The notes: generated from the letters alone by a model not told the origin. Positions 47,318 to 56,668 are shown, counted from the stretch's first letter. The stretch: DNA of 64,000 nucleotides from Lederbergia citrea (GCF_018343525.1 NZ_JAGYPH010000001.1:1431778-1495777); one strand, 5' to 3'. Program-made: numbers and translations.

Positions 47318-49669
47318 ATGGGTAAAACAAAACACAATGGACCGATTAAGCTCCCAATGACTCCCGATCCAAAACACTGGGTCAGCCCCATTCCGTTTGG
47401 TCTCGGTAAAGTTAAACCGAAACATATTAGAGATACGCTGAAGGTTGTCTTGGAAAATCGTGATAACCTTCCTTATGCATACCGGATATTGACCCAAGGT
47501 GTATGTGATGGCTGTGCACTTGGAGTGTCGGGTCTTTATGATCAAACATTGACTGGACCGCATCTTTGTACAACTCGTTTAAATGTACTAAGATTAAACA
47601 CTATGCCCGCAATTAAGGGAGAAATCCTCCATGCTGATATTGACGAACTCCGTAAAATGGATAGTACGGACTTACGAAAATTGGGACGGATTCCATATCC
47701 CCTTTCACGCAAGCCTGGAGAAAATAAATTCAAAAGAATATCCTGGGATGAAGCATTAAATAAAATTGCAAATAAAATTAAAAGCATCGATCCGAAGCAA
47801 TTAGCTTTTTTCTTGACTGCTCGGGGGATAACCAATGAGGTTTATTATACAGCGGGGAAACTTGCTAGATTCATAGGAACAAACAATATTGACAACGCTT
47901 CCCGTATTTGTCACTCTCCTAGTAAAACAGCATTAAAACGCTCAATAGGGATCGGGGCTTCCAGCTGTAATTACCAAGACTGGATTGGAACGGATGTCCT
48001 TATTTTCTGGGGTTCCGTCGCCGCAAACAATCAGCCTGTATCAACGAAATATATGTATGCCGCAAAACGAAAAGGAACAAAAATTATTTGTATTAATCCA
48101 TATAGAGAGCCTGCCATGGATGGTTACTGGGTTCCTTCTATTCCGGACTCTGCTCTCTTCGGAACAAAAATTGCCGATGACTTTTATCAAGTAAATATTG
48201 GCGGCGATATTGCGTTTATGAACGGTGTCATGAAACATTGGTTTGAAATGGAGAAAAAGAATCCGGGATCAGCCCTTGACCATAATTTTATCCGGGAACA
48301 TGCGAATGGGTTGGAAAATTTACGTAACCATATTGAAAATCAAGATTGGGAACAGCTTGAGAAATCTTCCGGCATTTCAAAAGAAAGAATGCTTGAATTC
48401 GCAACTTTGCTTGCAAAGTCCAAAAGTGGTGTTTTTGTTTGGTCGATGGGTTTAACGCAGCATCGCTTTGGAACAGACAATATTTCGCAAGTTGCCAACC
48501 TAGCCATTTTACAAGGATTCATCGGCCGTGAACATTGCGGTGTCATGCCAATTCGTGGTCATTCCGGCGTTCAAGGTTCAGGTGAAATGGGAGCAGATCC
48601 ATTTGTTCTGCCAGGAAGCGATTTTGACGAAGAAAATATTGATCGTATGGAAAAAATCTGGGGCTTTGATATTCCAAAATGGCAAGGTGATATTGTTGGC
48701 GTTTCATTAGAAAATGCCGTACTTCCGGAAGATCATGAACGAAAACTAAAAGTTTTTTATACTTCAGGTGGTAATTTCCTCGAGACGATGCCTGATCCCC
48801 ATTTTATGAAAAAATGTTTAGAAAATGTAGATGTTCGTGTACACCAAGATATAATCTTAAACACATCGACTCTTGTTGATGCCAAGGAAGAAGTAATCGT
48901 TTTGCCAGCAATGACAAGGTACGAGCAACGTGGAGGTGGCACATCTACTTCTACAGAGCGAATGGTTTATTTTTCGCCTGAAATAAAAGGTCCGCGCATT
49001 GAGGAAGCGCGCTCCGAGTGGGAAATTTATGTTGAATTAGCAGCGCTTGTAAAGCCTGAACAAAAGCATTTGCTTCATTTTACGGAGGGTGAGCAAATTC
49101 GTGCTGAAATTGCTGTGGCGAACCGGAATTATGACGGAATACAGCATTTGAAAGACAAAGGCGATGTATTTCAATGGGGGGGTGCATGGCTATGTGAAGG
49201 GGGAATTTGTCCAACGGAAGACGGACGGGGGAATTTAATTCCGATTGAACTACCTGAATTAAGAAAACCTGAAGGACAATTCTATGTTACATCAAGGCGT
49301 GGTAAGCAATTTAATTCGATGATTTACAGTGAAACCGATCCGTTTAATGCAGCAGATCGCTATGATGTTCTCATTCATCCGGAAGATGCGCAGGAGCATG
49401 GCATTTTAGAAAACGAAGCGATTGTAGTCCACAATCAACAAGGAACTTTTCACGGCAAGGCAAAATACGCTAATACAAGGCGCGGAAATATTTCCGTGTA
49501 CTGGCCTGAAGGAAATGTGTTATTGCAAAAGGGCGTATATGAAAAATTTGCGGGCATCCCCGAATATAATATTAGTGTCATGGTTGAAAAGGCAGAAACC
49601 TTCAATGCATATAAAGATACGAAATACGTGGAAAAAAGGAATGAGGAACTTGAAATCGAACCTAGCTAA
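47318..49669 (+). CDS. FdhF/YdeP-family molybdopterin oxidoreductase
   Basis: About 783 residues of the YdeP/CbbBc-type DMSO-reductase superfamily, often annotated as formate dehydrogenase alpha. N-terminal cysteines occur in GVCDGCALG; the Mo-bis-MGD domains show SRICHSPSKTALKRSIG, GVFVWSMGLTQHRFG, GVMPIRGHSGVQGSGEMG, MTRYEQRGGGTSTSTER and a C-terminal guanine-binding domain (MIYSETDPFNAADRYDV). It lacks the full ferredoxin-like N-terminal module of large formate dehydrogenases, so the electron partner is unknown and formate as substrate is inferred from fdhD next door. The start is the second ATG (47318), since GAAAGG abuts the first. Confidence 0.85.
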   Translation: MGKTKHNGPIKLPMTPDPKHWVSPIPFGLGKVKPKHIRDTLKVVLENRDNLPYAYRILTQGVCDGCALGVSGLYDQTLTGPHLCTTRLNVLRLNTMPAIKGEILHADIDELRKMDSTDLRKLGRIPYPLSRKPGENKFKRISWDEALNKIANKIKSIDPKQLAFFLTARGITNEVYYTAGKLARFIGTNNIDNASRICHSPSKTALKRSIGIGASSCNYQDWIGTDVLIFWGSVAANNQPVSTKYMYAAKRKGTKIICINPYREPAMDGYWVPSIPDSALFGTKIADDFYQVNIGGDIAFMNGVMKHWFEMEKKNPGSALDHNFIREHANGLENLRNHIENQDWEQLEKSSGISKERMLEFATLLAKSKSGVFVWSMGLTQHRFGTDNISQVANLAILQGFIGREHCGVMPIRGHSGVQGSGEMGADPFVLPGSDFDEENIDRMEKIWGFDIPKWQGDIVGVSLENAVLPEDHERKLKVFYTSGGNFLETMPDPHFMKKCLENVDVRVHQDIILNTSTLVDAKEEVIVLPAMTRYEQRGGGTSTSTERMVYFSPEIKGPRIEEARSEWEIYVELAALVKPEQKHLLHFTEGEQIRAEIAVANRNYDGIQHLKDKGDVFQWGGAWLCEGGICPTEDGRGNLIPIELPELRKPEGQFYVTSRRGKQFNSMIYSETDPFNAADRYDVLIHPEDAQEHGILENEAIVVHNQQGTFHGKAKYANTRRGNISVYWPEGNVLLQKGVYEKFAGIPEYNISVMVEKAETFNAYKDTKYVEKRNEELEIEPS

Positions 49670-49680
49670 GAGATGTTCAT

Positions 49681-50487
49681 ATGAGTGAAAGAATAAAAGA
49701 TGAACTAAAGGCTATCAAGTTTAATGGCAGCCAATTAATCGAAACGGTTGATGTAGCAGCTATCGAGTTTCCACTTACTGTTTATGTAGATGGTGAAGAA
49801 TTTGCTACAATCGTATGCAGTCCTACAGATCTGGAGCAACTTGTCATTGGATTTTTGGCTTCTGAAGGGATTATCAGGTTGAAGGACGATATCGATATTT
49901 TAGAAGTTGATGAGGTTCGTGGTTTTGCTTATGTCGAGCTCAAAGTCAAACAATCAATTAATAAAGAATATTATTCTAAACGGATGATTGGATCATGCTG
50001 CGGAAAAAGCAGACAATTTTATTTCCATAATGATGCTAGGACTGCTAAAACAGTCATGAGCAGACAAAAAATTTCGATAGCCCAATGCTTTGCACTAATG
50101 TCGGAAATGCAGGAAAGCTCGCAAGATTTCCTGCAAACGGGCGGTGTCCACAATGCCGCATTATGTACAATCTCAGGCTTGCTTATTAGCTACTCCGATG
50201 TGGGGCGTCACAATGCATTAGATAAATTATACGGCCATTGCTTGCACCACAACATCCCTCTTGGGGATAAAGCGGTTGTTTTTAGCGGAAGAATTTCATC
50301 AGAAGTAGTTCTTAAAATCGCAAAAATCGGTGCTGGAATTCTTATTTCTAAGTCAGCTCCAACAACGCTAGGAATTGATTTAGCTGCTGATCTTGGTATA
50401 ACAGTTGTAGGTTTTGTAAGACGTAATCAGCTAAACATCTACTCACATCCTGAAAGAATTATCGAAGCCGAACATTTAAATATCTAA
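49681..50487 (+). CDS. fdhD: Formate dehydrogenase accessory sulfurtransferase FdhD
   Basis: A 268-residue FdhD. It transfers sulfur to the Mo-bis-MGD cofactor of formate dehydrogenases. The cysteine loop is seen as GSCCGKSRQFYF (about 100), with the conserved TGGVHNAALC and SDVGRHNALDKLYGH segments. It starts 11 bp after the molybdoenzyme stop, so the two form an operon and FdhD is presumably dedicated to it. The loop has adjacent cysteines rather than CxxC. Confidence 0.93.
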   Translation: MSERIKDELKAIKFNGSQLIETVDVAAIEFPLTVYVDGEEFATIVCSPTDLEQLVIGFLASEGIIRLKDDIDILEVDEVRGFAYVELKVKQSINKEYYSKRMIGSCCGKSRQFYFHNDARTAKTVMSRQKISIAQCFALMSEMQESSQDFLQTGGVHNAALCTISGLLISYSDVGRHNALDKLYGHCLHHNIPLGDKAVVFSGRISSEVVLKIAKIGAGILISKSAPTTLGIDLAADLGITVVGFVRRNQLNIYSHPERIIEAEHLNI

Positions 50488-50531
50488 AATGAAAAGGAAC
50501 CTTCTAATTAATCGGAAGGTTCCTTTTCATC
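50488..50531. terminator. Bidirectional terminator fdhD / ABC operon
   Basis: AAAAGGAACCTTC and GAAGGTTCCTTTTC arms between convergent transcripts. Confidence 0.88.
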
Positions 50532-50556
50532 GTTTCTTGTTTTCACATTATTTTCA

Positions 50557-52383
50557 TCAAATTGCTTCCATTACCTTAAACTGCGCCTTAATAAGCCTAT
50601 AGTATTCACCTTTATGCTCCATTAAATATTCGTGATCGCCTTCTTCAATAATTTGGCCGTTTTCAAGAACGAATATTTTGTCGGCATCTCTAATTGTCGA
50701 TAGCCTGTGAGCGATGATAATCGACGTCCTGCCTTTTAGTAAAGTCTTTAAAGCATGTTGAATTTGAACTTCTGTTTCAGTATCAATGCTCGCTGTTGCT
50801 TCGTCCAATATAATAATTCTTGGATCGGCCAAAAGTGCTCGAGCAAATGAAAGGAGCTGCCGTTCACCTACTGATAAGATATTTCCGCGCTCCTCCACCT
50901 CAGTGTCAAATCCATTCGGCAAATTATTAATGAACTTATCTGCTCCAATTGCTCTTGCTGCCGCTTTTACTTCTTCATTAGACGCATTCGGGTTTCCAAA
51001 ACGTATATTCTCCATGATGGTACCTGAGAATATAAACGTATCTTGCAGTACAATACTGATTTGATGGCGAAGACTTTGAAGCGAAATATCACGCAAATCG
51101 TGGTGATCAATTTGTACAGATCCCGCAGTCGGATCATAAAAGCGTGTAATCAAGTTGGCAATTGTCGATTTCCCTGATCCAGTATGACCAACAAGGGCTA
51201 TCGTTTGCCCTGGCTTCATTTCTAACGTAATTCCCTTTAATGCTTTCCGCGTATCATCATATGAAAATTCAACTTGATTGAAGTTGATGCGACCTTCAAT
51301 ATCCTTTATGTTAATCGCATCCTTTTTCTCATGAACAATCGGCTCTTCATCCAAGTATTCAAAAATACGCTCGGAAGAAGCCATGCCTACAAGTAACTGA
51401 TTGTACACTTGACCCAATCTCGAAATAGGTTCCCAAAACATCCCGAGGTAAAAAGCAAAGGAAACAAATTCTCCTAGGGATAAGCTTGAACTTTGAATCA
51501 AATGGGCACCAAACCAAATTAAAACTGCTGTACCAATTGCATTCGTCAATTCTACAAGCGGGCGGAAAAACGCACTTTTCTTTGTTGCAACTTGCCAGGC
51601 TTCATAGTTTTCATGATTCACGCCATCGAAAAAAGCGATATTTTCCTGTTCTTGAGTGAAACTTTGAGTGACACGAATACCCTGTATACTTTCATTCAAG
51701 TGAGAATTTAATTTTGCTTGTTTAATTCTCATATTTTGCCATGCCCTTCGAATACTTCTTCGTAAAGTAGTCGAAATAAAAAACATTAATGGTAAAATGA
51801 CCAACACAGCAAGTGTTAGCTGTGGACTTAATGTAAAGAGGATTACGATAACTCCAGCAAGCATTAATAAGTCCATAAAAATATTAATGACACCGTTTGT
51901 AAACAGCTCCTGCAAGGAGTTCGTATCATTCATGATTCGAACGAGTATTGATCCAGCGGAACGCTGATCAAAAAATCGATGTGACAAGCCTTGTACATGT
52001 GTAAATACATGCTTACGCAAGTCATAAATGACTCCCTGGCCAAGCTCATAGCTCCATTTAATTCGATAAATATTTGCCACATATGATAAGACATATAAAG
52101 CGGCAATTATGGCTACGATCGTCATCAAAAAAGTAATATTCTTCTGCTCATTAATCGCTTTATCAAGGGCATAGACCCCAATTAATATAGGAATAATCAG
52201 TCTGACTGCGGTCGAGATCAGAACAGTAATAATGGAGGCTGGCAAAAGGGTCTTTGCATATGGCTTCAAATAGCCAATAAGACGCCCCATCTGCTTCCAG
52301 TTAAATGGTTTGTCAATGACCTGATCCGTTGAATAGCGGAATCGCTCAAGCACAAGCGGATTTATTTTTTTCGTTTTTTCCAT
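50557..52383 (-). CDS. ABC exporter half-transporter, catalytic-site subunit (YfiC/BmrD-like)
   Basis: About 608 residues: a six-span exporter domain and one nucleotide-binding domain. Walker A is VGHTGSGKSTIAN, Walker B plus catalytic glutamate is RIIILDEATASID, and the signature is degenerate (LSVGERQLLSFARAL instead of LSGGQ). Paired with the upstream gene it forms a heterodimer with one canonical and one degenerate ATP site, typical of multidrug exporters such as YfiBC and BmrCD. ATG 52383 is preferred; an in-frame GTG at 52395 overlaps the upstream stop. Confidence 0.9.
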   Translation of the reverse strand: MEKTKKINPLVLERFRYSTDQVIDKPFNWKQMGRLIGYLKPYAKTLLPASIITVLISTAVRLIIPILIGVYALDKAINEQKNITFLMTIVAIIAALYVLSYVANIYRIKWSYELGQGVIYDLRKHVFTHVQGLSHRFFDQRSAGSILVRIMNDTNSLQELFTNGVINIFMDLLMLAGVIVILFTLSPQLTLAVLVILPLMFFISTTLRRSIRRAWQNMRIKQAKLNSHLNESIQGIRVTQSFTQEQENIAFFDGVNHENYEAWQVATKKSAFFRPLVELTNAIGTAVLIWFGAHLIQSSSLSLGEFVSFAFYLGMFWEPISRLGQVYNQLLVGMASSERIFEYLDEEPIVHEKKDAINIKDIEGRINFNQVEFSYDDTRKALKGITLEMKPGQTIALVGHTGSGKSTIANLITRFYDPTAGSVQIDHHDLRDISLQSLRHQISIVLQDTFIFSGTIMENIRFGNPNASNEEVKAAARAIGADKFINNLPNGFDTEVEERGNILSVGERQLLSFARALLADPRIIILDEATASIDTETEVQIQHALKTLLKGRTSIIIAHRLSTIRDADKIFVLENGQIIEEGDHEYLMEHKGEYYRLIKAQFKVMEAI

Positions 52384-52391
52384 TGTTTGCC

Positions 52392-54146
52392 TCACCCTCT
52401 CTGGCCTTGCAATATTGCTTGCTGATCCTGAAATTGTATTTTGTATACGCGTTCATATAATCCACCATTATGAATAAGCTGTTCATGCTTGCCTCTTTCA
52501 ACGATTTTCCCATCTTCTAGGACAAGAATTTCATCAGCGTGTTTCAATGAAGAGATTCTATGGGCGATAATAAATGTTGTACGTCCTTTCATTACGTTCC
52601 TAAGCGCACCTTGAATTTTGAATTCAGTTTCCATATCAACCGCGCTTGTAGCATCATCAAGGATTAAAATACTTGGATCAAGACATATGGAACGAGCAAT
52701 TGAAATTCTTTGCTTCTGTCCACCTGATAGTCCTAGGCCCCGCTCGCCTAAAATTGTGTCATATCCTTCAGGCAGCTCCATAATAAACTCATGCGCATCA
52801 GCCCTTTTAGCTGCATCAATAATTTGTTCCATCTTTGCGTCTGGATTCCCATATGCTATATTGGCCTTAATCGTTGATGAGAAAAGGAAGCTTTCTTGAA
52901 GAACAAAACCAATATTGCCTCTCAATGCTTTTAACGAGTATTCGTTTACATTTCTTCCATCTATTAAAACTTCGCCTGATTCAGGTTCATAAAATCGGGT
53001 GATAAGTTGAGTGATACTTGTTTTCCCCGATCCCGTTGCTCCCACCAACCCAATAATCTTTCCAGGTTCTGCTTTAAAACTAATATTAGTTAACGCAGCA
53101 TTATCGTCGCCTGCGTATCTTAGCGTTACATCTTTAAATTCGACGTTACCTTTAAGACGTGACGGTGCATAAGCATTTTCTGGATCGTAAATTTCTTCAT
53201 TCGCTTCCAAGATTTCAAGGAGCCTTTCACCAGAAGCCTTTGATTGGGAAAACATATTAATCGTAAAACCAAGACTCATGATTGGCCATAAAATATATCC
53301 AACAAGGCTATAGAAAGCAACAAGTTCACCTGGTGACAAAGATTTATTAATGACTAAATATCCTCCAAAAGAAAGCAGCGCTACGACACAGACATTACCA
53401 AGGAATTCCATCAGGGGAAAATACTTGGCCCAAATATTCGAAGTCGAAATCATATTATCTTTGTAATCTGCGTTAGAATCATTAAATTTACCAGTTTGGA
53501 AGTCTTCTCTCGATAATGATTTAACGGTATTGATCCCCGATAAATTTTCTTGTACGTTTGTATTCAGTTTACCAAATGATTTTCGAACACCGCGGAAAGC
53601 AGGGTGAACTGCCTTATCAAATCTAAAAACAGCAATAAATAAAAAAGGCAATGAAATCATTGTTGCAAAGGTTAGCGGTACGGAATAATAGAACATAACA
53701 CTAAATGAAACACCAAGCATTAAAATAAAGCGGAACAATTCTGAAAATCCAAAAGATAAAAAGAACCTAAAAGACTCTACATCGGCTGTCAGTCGCGACA
53801 TTAAATCACCTGTTTTTGCGTTATCGTAATAACGAAAAGGCAAAAACTGTAGCTTTTCATACAAAGCATTCCGCATACTGTAAACAGACTTTATACCAAA
53901 TAATTCACCAACATACTGCTGGACAAATGTTGCAATGCCTTTAACAACCATAATGGCGATGAACCCAAATGTTAGTATAGGGATCCATCCGTACTGACCT
54001 TTCAATACTACTTCATCAATCGTTACCTGAAGAATGATCGGATAAACTACCGTGATCGCCGTCACAAATAGTAAGAAAAACATCGATATGAAAAAGTATT
54101 GTTTGTATGGCCAGTAATATTGTCTTAATTTCTTAAATGTCTCCAT
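52392..54146 (-). CDS. ABC exporter half-transporter, degenerate-site subunit (YfiB/BmrC-like)
   Basis: A 584-residue half-exporter: six spans, Walker A VGATGSGKTSITQ, canonical signature LSGGQKQRISIARS, but Walker B ends ILILDDATSAVD with Asp in place of the catalytic Glu. Together with the next gene, whose signature is degenerate, this gives the classical asymmetric heterodimer. The substrate is unknown (drugs, peptides or lipids are possible). GGGAGG precedes the ATG; its stop overlaps the start region of the partner gene. Confidence 0.9.
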   Translation of the reverse strand: METFKKLRQYYWPYKQYFFISMFFLLFVTAITVVYPIILQVTIDEVVLKGQYGWIPILTFGFIAIMVVKGIATFVQQYVGELFGIKSVYSMRNALYEKLQFLPFRYYDNAKTGDLMSRLTADVESFRFFLSFGFSELFRFILMLGVSFSVMFYYSVPLTFATMISLPFLFIAVFRFDKAVHPAFRGVRKSFGKLNTNVQENLSGINTVKSLSREDFQTGKFNDSNADYKDNMISTSNIWAKYFPLMEFLGNVCVVALLSFGGYLVINKSLSPGELVAFYSLVGYILWPIMSLGFTINMFSQSKASGERLLEILEANEEIYDPENAYAPSRLKGNVEFKDVTLRYAGDDNAALTNISFKAEPGKIIGLVGATGSGKTSITQLITRFYEPESGEVLIDGRNVNEYSLKALRGNIGFVLQESFLFSSTIKANIAYGNPDAKMEQIIDAAKRADAHEFIMELPEGYDTILGERGLGLSGGQKQRISIARSICLDPSILILDDATSAVDMETEFKIQGALRNVMKGRTTFIIAHRISSLKHADEILVLEDGKIVERGKHEQLIHNGGLYERVYKIQFQDQQAILQGQRG

Positions 54147-54304
54147 ACAATTCCCTCCCCTAGCGGCAATTGGCCGTACTAACTAATATATCGGCTTCCG
54201 AAATATTTTTCCAGTGTTTTTTCTTATTATTTTAACTTTTCATTCCAATTCACGAAACCCCCTACTCCAAAAGACTGATTTTATTAACGAATGGCAATTT
54301 GGCA

Positions 54305-54341
54305 AAAAAAAAAAAGACGCCCTTGAAATAATATGGGCGTC
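54305..54341 (-). terminator. Terminator of ykuV
   Basis: Minus strand TTGACGCCC ATATTATTTCAA GGGCGTC followed by twelve Ts. Confidence 0.9.
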
Positions 54342-54360
54342 AATGCAAACATATGAACAT

Positions 54361-54813
54361 TTATGCTTTTTCCACTTCACCAAGGACACGGTTAACTCTT
54401 TTTTCAAGCATCTTCATGCCGCCTCCACCCGCTTGGAAGTGGCGAAGTTTACCATCTTTATCAAACACATAATAAGCTGGTACATATTGATTTTCCAGAG
54501 CGTCTGCAAACTTCAACTCACTATCAACAAAGATGGGCTGTGTTATGCTGTGCTCTGAAGCAACCTTCTTAATTTCTTCCAAATCAAGATCATCTTCAGA
54601 TCTTGGCATATGGACCGCGACAACGTTTAACTTCCCTTCATATTCATCACGGAATTCATTAACTTGAGGCATTGCTTCTTTACAAAGGTGACAGCTAATG
54701 GACCAAAAATGAAATAATGTTGGTTTCTCTCCAACAAGCTCATCCTTAGTCACTTGTCCGTTCAACCATTCTGTTGCACCAACAAGCTCTGGCATTGGTT
54801 CACGAAGTTTCAT
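54361..54813 (-). CDS. ykuV: Thiol-disulfide oxidoreductase YkuV
   Basis: A 150-residue cytosolic thioredoxin-fold protein with active-site WSISCHLCKEAMP (CxxC as CHLC, about residues 40-43) and cis-proline in QYVPAYYVF. The sequence pattern (MPELVGATEWLNGQVTKDEL, AVHMPRSEDDLD) matches B. subtilis YkuV closely. It probably reduces or partners the upstream peroxiredoxin YkuU. It has no signal peptide, unlike ResA or StoA. Confidence 0.93.
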   Translation of the reverse strand: MKLREPMPELVGATEWLNGQVTKDELVGEKPTLFHFWSISCHLCKEAMPQVNEFRDEYEGKLNVVAVHMPRSEDDLDLEEIKKVASEHSITQPIFVDSELKFADALENQYVPAYYVFDKDGKLRHFQAGGGGMKMLEKRVNRVLGEVEKA

Positions 54814-54854
54814 ATATTGAATCTCCCCTATTCATTCATTATTTTTCATATATC

Positions 54855-54910
54855 AAGGACAGGCACAAAGTGCCTGTCCCATTTAGGCCCACATATTGTG
54901 GCCATTTTTT
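54855..54910 (-). terminator. Paired hairpins between ykuU and ykuV
   Basis: GGACAGGCAC AAA GTGCCTGTCC is a perfect 10-bp stem at about 54855-54877. GGCCCACATATTGTGGCC, next to a T-run on the minus strand, follows. The pair sits in the 98-bp gap and could reduce read-through from ykuU to ykuV. The first stem belongs to a GGGACAGGCAC-type motif I recognise from other Bacillus intergenic regions. Confidence 0.6.
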
Positions 54911-54911
54911 C

Positions 54912-55460
54912 TTATACGTTTAGTGTTTTTTGACCTGGTCTCCAGTTTGCAGGGCATAGTCCGCCTGTTTGCAAAGCTTGTAGAACACGTAAAGTTTCAT
55001 CAACGTCGCGACCAATATTGTTATGGTTCACAACGGAATACATTAATTCTCCTTCAGGACTAACAATGAACAAGCCACGAAGTGCGATTCCTTCTTCTTC
55101 GATCAATACGCCATATTCTCTCGCAACAGCATGGTTTGTATCTGCAGCTAATGGGTATTTCAAATCGCCAAGACCGTTATCTTTGCGGTCAGTTTTGATC
55201 CATGCCAAGTGTGTGTGGATTGTATCAGTAGATACGCCAATAACCTCTGCATCAAGATCTTCAAACTCATCGTAACGATCTGAAAGTGCAGTAATTTCCG
55301 TTGGACATACAAATGTGAAGTCCATTGGATAGAAGAAAAGCACAGTCCATTTATCGTTTTTCATATTTTCCTCTAGACTTACCTTACCAAATTCTTTATT
55401 AGGCATTACTGCTTCCATTTCAAAGCGAGGTGCCTGTTTACCTACCATACGTTCAGCCAT
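54912..55460 (-). CDS. ykuU: 2-Cys peroxiredoxin YkuU
   Basis: A 182-residue AhpC/Prx1-type peroxiredoxin. The peroxidatic Cys is in FYPMDFTFVCPTEITAL (about residue 52) and the resolving Cys in GGLCPANWRPGQ. It reduces peroxides in the cytosol using a thioredoxin-like donor, plausibly YkuV next door. ATG 55460 is chosen (GGAGGG upstream); the longer frame to 55514 runs back through a 5' dyad. Driven by a strong promoter (55545-55573). Confidence 0.93.
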   Translation of the reverse strand: MAERMVGKQAPRFEMEAVMPNKEFGKVSLEENMKNDKWTVLFFYPMDFTFVCPTEITALSDRYDEFEDLDAEVIGVSTDTIHTHLAWIKTDRKDNGLGDLKYPLAADTNHAVAREYGVLIEEEGIALRGLFIVSPEGELMYSVVNHNNIGRDVDETLRVLQALQTGGLCPANWRPGQKTLNV

Positions 55461-55494
55461 AAAAAAAATCCCTCCGATGATGTTTAATATACAA

Positions 55495-55521
55495 TTGAGA
55501 AAATGACGTATCATTTCTCAA
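55495..55521 (-). promoter_or_regulatory. Dyad in the ykuU 5' untranslated region
   Basis: TTGAGAAAATGA CGTA TCATTTCTCAA: arms complementary except for one extra A. It lies about 17-43 nt after the predicted transcription start and 35 nt before the ATG, so it could be an operator or an mRNA-stabilising hairpin. Confidence 0.55.
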
Positions 55522-55544
55522 CTACTTAACTACTCACAATTAAT

Positions 55545-55573
55545 ATTATATACATATTAGTAAATTCCGTCAA
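55545..55573 (-). promoter_or_regulatory. Strong sigma-A promoter of ykuUV
   Basis: Minus strand TTGACG (55568-55573), 17-bp spacer, TATAAT (55545-55550). Confidence 0.8.
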
Positions 55574-55581
55574 GTTTATTT

Positions 55582-55609
55582 ATAATAAATGTAAACAAAC
55601 ATTTATTAT
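55582..55609. promoter_or_regulatory. 28-bp perfect dyad upstream of the ykuU promoter
   Basis: ATAATAAATGT (55582-55592) and ACATTTATTAT (55599-55609) are perfect 11-bp inverted repeats around AAACAA, ending 8 bp upstream of the -35 box. This fits an operator for a dimeric regulator. It does not match the PerR or OhrR boxes I know. Confidence 0.65.
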
Positions 55610-55733
55610 CGTAACTAAAAATACACATTTTATTATCGCCTAAAATTGAACTCTTTATTCATATACTAATACCCTATCTTTATAAAAACAAATATTATCA
55701 TCCTTAAAAATAAACAGAGCCAGTTTTCCGGCA

Positions 55734-55766
55734 ATAAAAATCCGCCCCTTCCTGGGACGGATTTAA
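55734..55766 (-). terminator. Terminator of ccpC
   Basis: Minus strand AAATCCGTCCC AGGA AGGGGCGGATTTTTA; it overlaps the ccpC stop. Confidence 0.85.
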
Positions 55767-56647
55767 TAATCTTTCTCATTTTTTATATATTCCTGAACAA
55801 TATCAAGAAATGCCTGTACTTGCCTAAGCTCAAACGAGGATTCATAGCCAAGCAGCCAAGTATCTCGTTTAATTGGCTTGTTTCGTTCGTCCATAAGCGG
55901 AATTTTATATACATCTTTTTCTGAGCCGCTTAATGTAATAGCAGGTAAAATTGCATAGCCAATACCGTTATAGGTCATTTGTTTACATGTCTCAATTTGG
56001 TCGACGACAATCGTTCGCTTTGGAACCGTTTGAAATTGGCGATGCCACCAGTTTTGAATCTCTTGATAATAATTAGAGTCGCTTTTGAATTGGATAAATG
56101 GCCTGTCCGTTTCCATGACCTCTTCAATTTTTCTAATTTCTCGGTCAACAAGATAAAGACTGTCTTCAAAGAGGTGGAATTTAGATCCCTTCCAATCCGT
56201 TAAACCTCTGACAATACCAATATGAACCTCACCCTCATATAGGTTTTTTAAAATTTCACTGCTCCACCCGGTAATCAGCGAAATTTTCGCGTGCGGATAT
56301 GTATTTACAAATTGTTTCAAAACCTTCGGTAGCCAGTTTTGTCCGACAATTGAAGCACAAGCAATTTTTAACGTACCATGTACTTCAGAGTCAAGCTCCT
56401 GAATTTCTTCCTTAACGCGCTCTTGGTTCTCGAGTATCTCATTGGCAAATTTAATAATAATTTCACCAGGAGGCGTAAGCAGAACCCCCTTTTGCGTTCG
56501 AATAAAAAGCTTAGTGCCCCATTGTTTTTCGATATTCTGAAGCCGCTGAGAAAGTGCCGGTTGGGATACAAACAACTTTTCCGCGGCTTTTCGCATATTT
56601 AATTCCTGAGCTAGAACAACCAGCAGTTGCAAATCTAAAAAAGACAT
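55763..56647 (-). CDS. ccpC: LysR-type regulator CcpC
   Basis: A 294-residue LysR regulator with an N-terminal winged helix-turn-helix (LNMRKAAEKLFVSQPALSQR, about 15-35) and a periplasmic-binding-like effector domain (LKIACASIVGQNWLPKVLK, ISLITGWSSEILKNLYEGEV, DQIETCKQMTYNGIGYAILP). These segments match B. subtilis CcpC (YkuM), the citrate-responsive repressor of citB and citZ. AAAGGAG precedes the ATG. It is separated from darB by an inserted MFS gene. Confidence 0.92.
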   Translation of the reverse strand: MSFLDLQLLVVLAQELNMRKAAEKLFVSQPALSQRLQNIEKQWGTKLFIRTQKGVLLTPPGEIIIKFANEILENQERVKEEIQELDSEVHGTLKIACASIVGQNWLPKVLKQFVNTYPHAKISLITGWSSEILKNLYEGEVHIGIVRGLTDWKGSKFHLFEDSLYLVDREIRKIEEVMETDRPFIQFKSDSNYYQEIQNWWHRQFQTVPKRTIVVDQIETCKQMTYNGIGYAILPAITLSGSEKDVYKIPLMDERNKPIKRDTWLLGYESSFELRQVQAFLDIVQEYIKNEKDY

Positions 56648-56668
56648 AGCAGCTCCTTTAAATATGAT

